Source: UBA5109 sp965662565 (GTDB lineage: Bacteria; Pseudomonadota; Gammaproteobacteria; Pseudomonadales; Pseudohongiellaceae). From it: a stretch of DNA of 64,000 nucleotides. How positions within the stretch are numbered: the stretch's first letter is position 1; each line of letters begins with the position of its first letter. Location of the stretch: positions 1 through 64,000 of the forward strand of contig CBFIHS010000005.1 of NCBI GenBank assembly GCA_965662565.1, given 5' to 3'. A program made the position numbers and the translations under genes. The notes beneath the pieces are model-generated. The model made no database searches. It was given only the letters and a program-made list of their open reading frames with translations, and was not told the DNA's origin. Positions 61,365 to 64,000 of the stretch are shown here, one piece after another.

Positions 61365-62930
61365 TTAAATCTGGTTTGCTTGCACTACATATTCTTCGAA
61401 TGTCATAGAGTCACTACTTTCTATTTCTGCGCGCTTCTCGTTAGATTCCAGTGCTACTTTTTTGAAAAAATCCATTTTCTCTTTATTTAAGTCATTCTTA
61501 AATGCGTCGCGAATATTTTTTGATTCGCCCATTGCGAAAGGAAAATATGGTATGGATTTTTCTTTCATTACTTCTAAGATTTTAGCAGATGGTGTTAGCG
61601 CACTATTGGCAACTTTTTCAAGTTGTTCATCAACAGACTTTTCATGAAAAGATGATCCGTAGGCTTGATCGAGAAATTGGCCAACTTTTTTAGATTCTGA
61701 AAGAATTTCATTTGCCCAATTGCTTATCGAAATGAGTTCGCTGTTTTGGTGAAGTTCTAAGCCAGGTTTTCTTCCCTCTTCAACGACTGCTTTTATATTC
61801 TCTTGGATTTCATGGTGTTCATTTTCATCCGATGATGGGCTTTCCTTTAATAGGCAGTATAGTAAAAATGAGTTAAGAAAATGTATTTGAGTTTCATCAA
61901 TACCGACTTCAAAAAAAGGGTTTAGATCTAAGCATCTAACTTCTATGTATTCAATACCGCCACGCTTTAAACTTTGTATCGGACGTTCACCATTTTTAGC
62001 AACGCGTTTAGGACGGATAGTGCTATAAAATTCATTTTCTATTTGTAAGATATTGCTGTTAATTTGTTGAAAGTCATCTCCAGCATTATCAAATTCAGCA
62101 TAAGGAGGATAAGGTGTATTAATTGCTTTTTGCATGCCCTCCAAATATTCATCTAATGAGTTGTAACTAATAAATAAGTTTTTTTGCGCGTCACTGGTAT
62201 AACCAAGGTCCCCCATGCGAAGAGACGTCCCATATGGCATATGATAAGTATAGTCATCAAAAGCACTCAAAGTATGAGGCTTACTATTTTTTAAAAAACT
62301 TTTGCAAACGGCTGGCGAGGCTCCAAAAAGATAAATTAAGAGCCATGAGTATCGTCGAAAATTTCGAATTAAATTTAAGTACTGCTCTGTTTTAAATTCT
62401 TGTAGAGCTTGTTCAGAGCCGAGTAATTCTTGGTAGGAAAGCCAGAAACTATCCGGCAGAGAAAAATTATAGTGTATTCCTGAAATTGTCTGCATGGCTC
62501 TTGAGTAGCGATGGCCAAGTCCACGCCGATACAAAGTTTTAAGTTTGCCGATATTTGATGAACCATATTGGCCAAGGGGAATACCTTCATCTTCATCAAT
62601 TATGCATGGCATGCTTGATGTCCAGAGTAGTTCATCATTTTCTAATTGGCTGTAAAGAAAAGAATGCGTATCTTTTAAAAAATTAATACTTTCAGCTGCT
62701 TTATCAAATACGGGCGTAATGAACTCAATCAGCGCTTCTGAAAAGTCAGTCGTTATATATTCATGAGTGAGCGGGGAGCCGAGACCTTTGGGATGAGGGC
62801 TTAAAGCGATATGCCCGTTTTTATCAACCCTTAGACTTTCTTTTTCTATGCCATGGGTAATGCCATCAAGACCTTGAGTTTCGGTTCTTTTTTTTAGCGC
62901 ACCTAAGAGGTGATTTAATTGTTCGCTCAA
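61365..62930 (-). CDS. gshA: Glutamate-cysteine ligase GshA
   Basis: First enzyme of glutathione synthesis, 521 residues, of the gammaproteobacterial type. GITHGIEKESLRVDKNGHI at the N-terminus, ALIEFITPVFD, SGIHYNFSLPDSFW, MGDLGYTSDAQ and IEYIEVRCLDLNPFFEVGID are intact. The gene just upstream is hslR, separated by about 75 bases. Confidence 0.96.
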   Translation of the reverse strand: MSEQLNHLLGALKKRTETQGLDGITHGIEKESLRVDKNGHIALSPHPKGLGSPLTHEYITTDFSEALIEFITPVFDKAAESINFLKDTHSFLYSQLENDELLWTSSMPCIIDEDEGIPLGQYGSSNIGKLKTLYRRGLGHRYSRAMQTISGIHYNFSLPDSFWLSYQELLGSEQALQEFKTEQYLNLIRNFRRYSWLLIYLFGASPAVCKSFLKNSKPHTLSAFDDYTYHMPYGTSLRMGDLGYTSDAQKNLFISYNSLDEYLEGMQKAINTPYPPYAEFDNAGDDFQQINSNILQIENEFYSTIRPKRVAKNGERPIQSLKRGGIEYIEVRCLDLNPFFEVGIDETQIHFLNSFLLYCLLKESPSSDENEHHEIQENIKAVVEEGRKPGLELHQNSELISISNWANEILSESKKVGQFLDQAYGSSFHEKSVDEQLEKVANSALTPSAKILEVMKEKSIPYFPFAMGESKNIRDAFKNDLNKEKMDFFKKVALESNEKRAEIESSDSMTFEEYVVQANQI

Positions 62931-63004
62931 GTTGAATCTACCGACTTATTTTTACAAAGTCCGGCATTATGCCACAGCCTTGTGAACTTGGTAATGCCAT
63001 TAGT

Positions 63005-63412
63005 TTAATCATTGAAACTTTGCTTAAAGCGGTGAATAAGTCTTCTATCTTGTTTATTTGGTCGACCGCTACTTTGAGGCCTCGATAGATTAAGAGCTTT
63101 TTTCTCTGCGGCCAGTTTTTCACGCTTTTCGATGCTTTCCTTGGTTTCTTCATACAAAAGAGCTGCTTGAGGGGCTCCCTGACGTTTGTCTGAAAGATTT
63201 CTCACAATAACGGTTTTTTCATCCCAGCCTTGAGTGATCTCTAGTGATGCGCCAATTTCAATTTCTTTGCTGCTTTTACAGCGCGCTCCATTGCAATGAA
63301 CTTTTCCACCTTCAATAGCTTGTTTGGCGAGGCTTCGAGTTTTAAAAAAACGAGCTGCCCACAACCATTTATCGAGCCTTAATTTGTGATTGATTTCGGT
63401 TGATTTTGTCAT
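63005..63412 (-). CDS. hslR: Heat shock protein 15 (Hsp15), RNA-binding
   Basis: S4-domain protein of 135 residues that recycles stalled 50S subunits carrying peptidyl-tRNA. The S4 motif is RLDKWLWAARFFKTRSLAKQ and AIEGGKVHCNGAR, followed by a basic C-terminal tail (SRPQSSGRPNKQDRRLIHRF). The ATG overlaps the yrfG stop (ATGA), reproducing the yrfG-hslR order of E. coli. Confidence 0.95.
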   Translation of the reverse strand: MTKSTEINHKLRLDKWLWAARFFKTRSLAKQAIEGGKVHCNGARCKSSKEIEIGASLEITQGWDEKTVIVRNLSDKRQGAPQAALLYEETKESIEKREKLAAEKKALNLSRPQSSGRPNKQDRRLIHRFKQSFND

Positions 63413-64000
63413 CGTGTGATCAACTCATCGAAGTCATGAATTCCTAAAAACCCACCCGATTGATTAGGCGCCTTTGTGGTATCCGGCTTTAAGATTTGCA
63501 GTATGTGGCCGATGCCCTCTTGTTTAGCTCTTAAAAGGACAGAGTGACTGTCATCTATGAATAAGCAGCGGGATAGATCTAACTTTTCTCTTAGGTTGAA
63601 TTGATCCCAAAAGCCTTCGTTTTCTTTGGCTAAAGCAAATTCATGTGAGCTGATAATTTTGTCTAAGTATTGATGTAAGCCAGAGCTGGCTACTTTTAAT
63701 TCTAGAGTCTTGGGGTGAGCGTTAGTAACCAGAATGCAGGTTTTGTTTTTTTGACGAAGGAAAGAAAGAAACTCAAGGCTATGAGGACGATAACGTATAT
63801 TGTGTTTTACATCTTGTTTGAGGGCTTCAATATTGATTTGTAAAACCTCAGACCAATAGTCTATGCAGTACCATTCTAGTGTGCCCTTCAACGACTCAGA
63901 GAGTTCAGTTAGTTCTATTTTTGCGTCCTTGAGGGAAATATTTTTATGTTGAGAATATTGCTCTGGAAGGTGCGACTCCCAAAAAAAATTGTCAAAAGAT
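63409..64000 (-). CDS. yrfG: HAD-family GMP/IMP nucleotidase YrfG, 5' end outside the window
   Basis: The reading frame stays open to the edge of the window, giving 196 residues of the C-terminal part. The first visible residues, SFDNFFWESHLPEQYSQ, align with E. coli YrfG near residue 25, so only the nucleophile region (DMDGTLLDL in E. coli) is missing. TLEWYCIDYWSE, ILVTNAHPKTLELK (HAD motif II), HEFALAKENEGFW (motif III Lys) and LFIDDSHSVL (motif IV) are seen. It is co-transcribed with hslR. Confidence 0.92.
   Translation of the reverse strand, partial: SFDNFFWESHLPEQYSQHKNISLKDAKIELTELSESLKGTLEWYCIDYWSEVLQINIEALKQDVKHNIRYRPHSLEFLSFLRQKNKTCILVTNAHPKTLELKVASSGLHQYLDKIISSHEFALAKENEGFWDQFNLREKLDLSRCLFIDDSHSVLLRAKQEGIGHILQILKPDTTKAPNQSGGFLGIHDFDELITR

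Noticed and set aside
1..64000. tRNA genes, rRNA genes, CRISPR arrays, prophage or insertion sequences
   Set aside because: Reading both strands by eye showed no cloverleaf-like genes, regularly spaced repeats, phage structural genes or transposases; a dedicated tRNA scan was not possible.

Overview
The window is a 64 kb piece of chromosome from a gammaproteobacterium, fairly AT-rich and probably marine or aquatic. Almost every gene is a housekeeping gene, and the gene order is that of the Pseudomonas/Oceanospirillales type: znuBC/znuA-polA-engB-cytochrome c4-dsbA; ubiK-glnK-comM; rppH-ptsP-lgt-thyA-folA; argA-argE; pilT/yggS-proC-yggT-metX-metW-DUF4426-rdgB-hemW; gshB-tonB-algH-ruvX; lptM-lysA-dapF-DUF484; argH/hemC-hemD-hemX-hemY; hemB, trxA-rho-ubiD; gshA, hslR-yrfG. 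No rRNA, tRNA, CRISPR array, prophage or insertion sequence was seen. The genus cannot be fixed from the sequence alone.

Layout. 0-1.4 kb: an integron-type integrase with a repeat-rich upstream region. 1.4-6.7 kb: zinc uptake (znuB, znuC, divergent znuA) and DNA polymerase I. 6.7-10.1 kb: a candidate small RNA in the Spot 42/ErsA position, engB, two periplasmic c-type cytochromes and dsbA. 10.3-14.7 kb: comM, ubiK, a P-II protein, rsmE and a ubiquinone hydroxylase. 14.8-17.6 kb: a Fur-box-preceded ferric-iron ABC uptake pair. 17.7-23.2 kb: gcvH, rppH, ptsP, lgt, thyA, folA. 23.2-39.9 kb: ilvD, argA, argE, fnr, hemW and the met/pro/pilT/gshB clusters, mostly on the minus strand. 40-47.7 kb: an unrecognised membrane protein, DUF484, dapF, lysA, lptM, an M48 peptidase with LemA, and argH. 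47.9-52 kb: the hemCDXY operon. 52.0-52.7 kb: a small AT-rich insertion encoding a microcin-like double-glycine-leader peptide and a membrane protein. 52.8-57.3 kb: ubiD, rho, trxA, hemB. 57.5-60.8 kb: a TVP38/DedA-flavoprotein fusion followed by an ArsM-type arsenite methyltransferase. 60.8-64 kb: dsbB, gshA, hslR and the 3' part of yrfG, which runs off the window.

Themes. Haem synthesis (hemB, C, D, X, Y, W), c-type cytochromes and DsbA/DsbB belong together functionally, as do glutathione (gshA, gshB), arginine (argA, argE, argH) and lysine (dapF, lysA) synthesis. The most noteworthy observations are the microcin-like pair at 52 kb, the degenerate 3'-5' exonuclease site of Pol I, the lone integron integrase, the candidate small RNA after polA, and the arsenic/redox pair at 57-61 kb.

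Quality. Cytochrome c4 and comM each carry a one-base change in a homopolymer, and comM also contains a 10-N gap, so some broken genes are probably sequencing errors. pilT has an in-frame amber stop that a homopolymer error does not explain.
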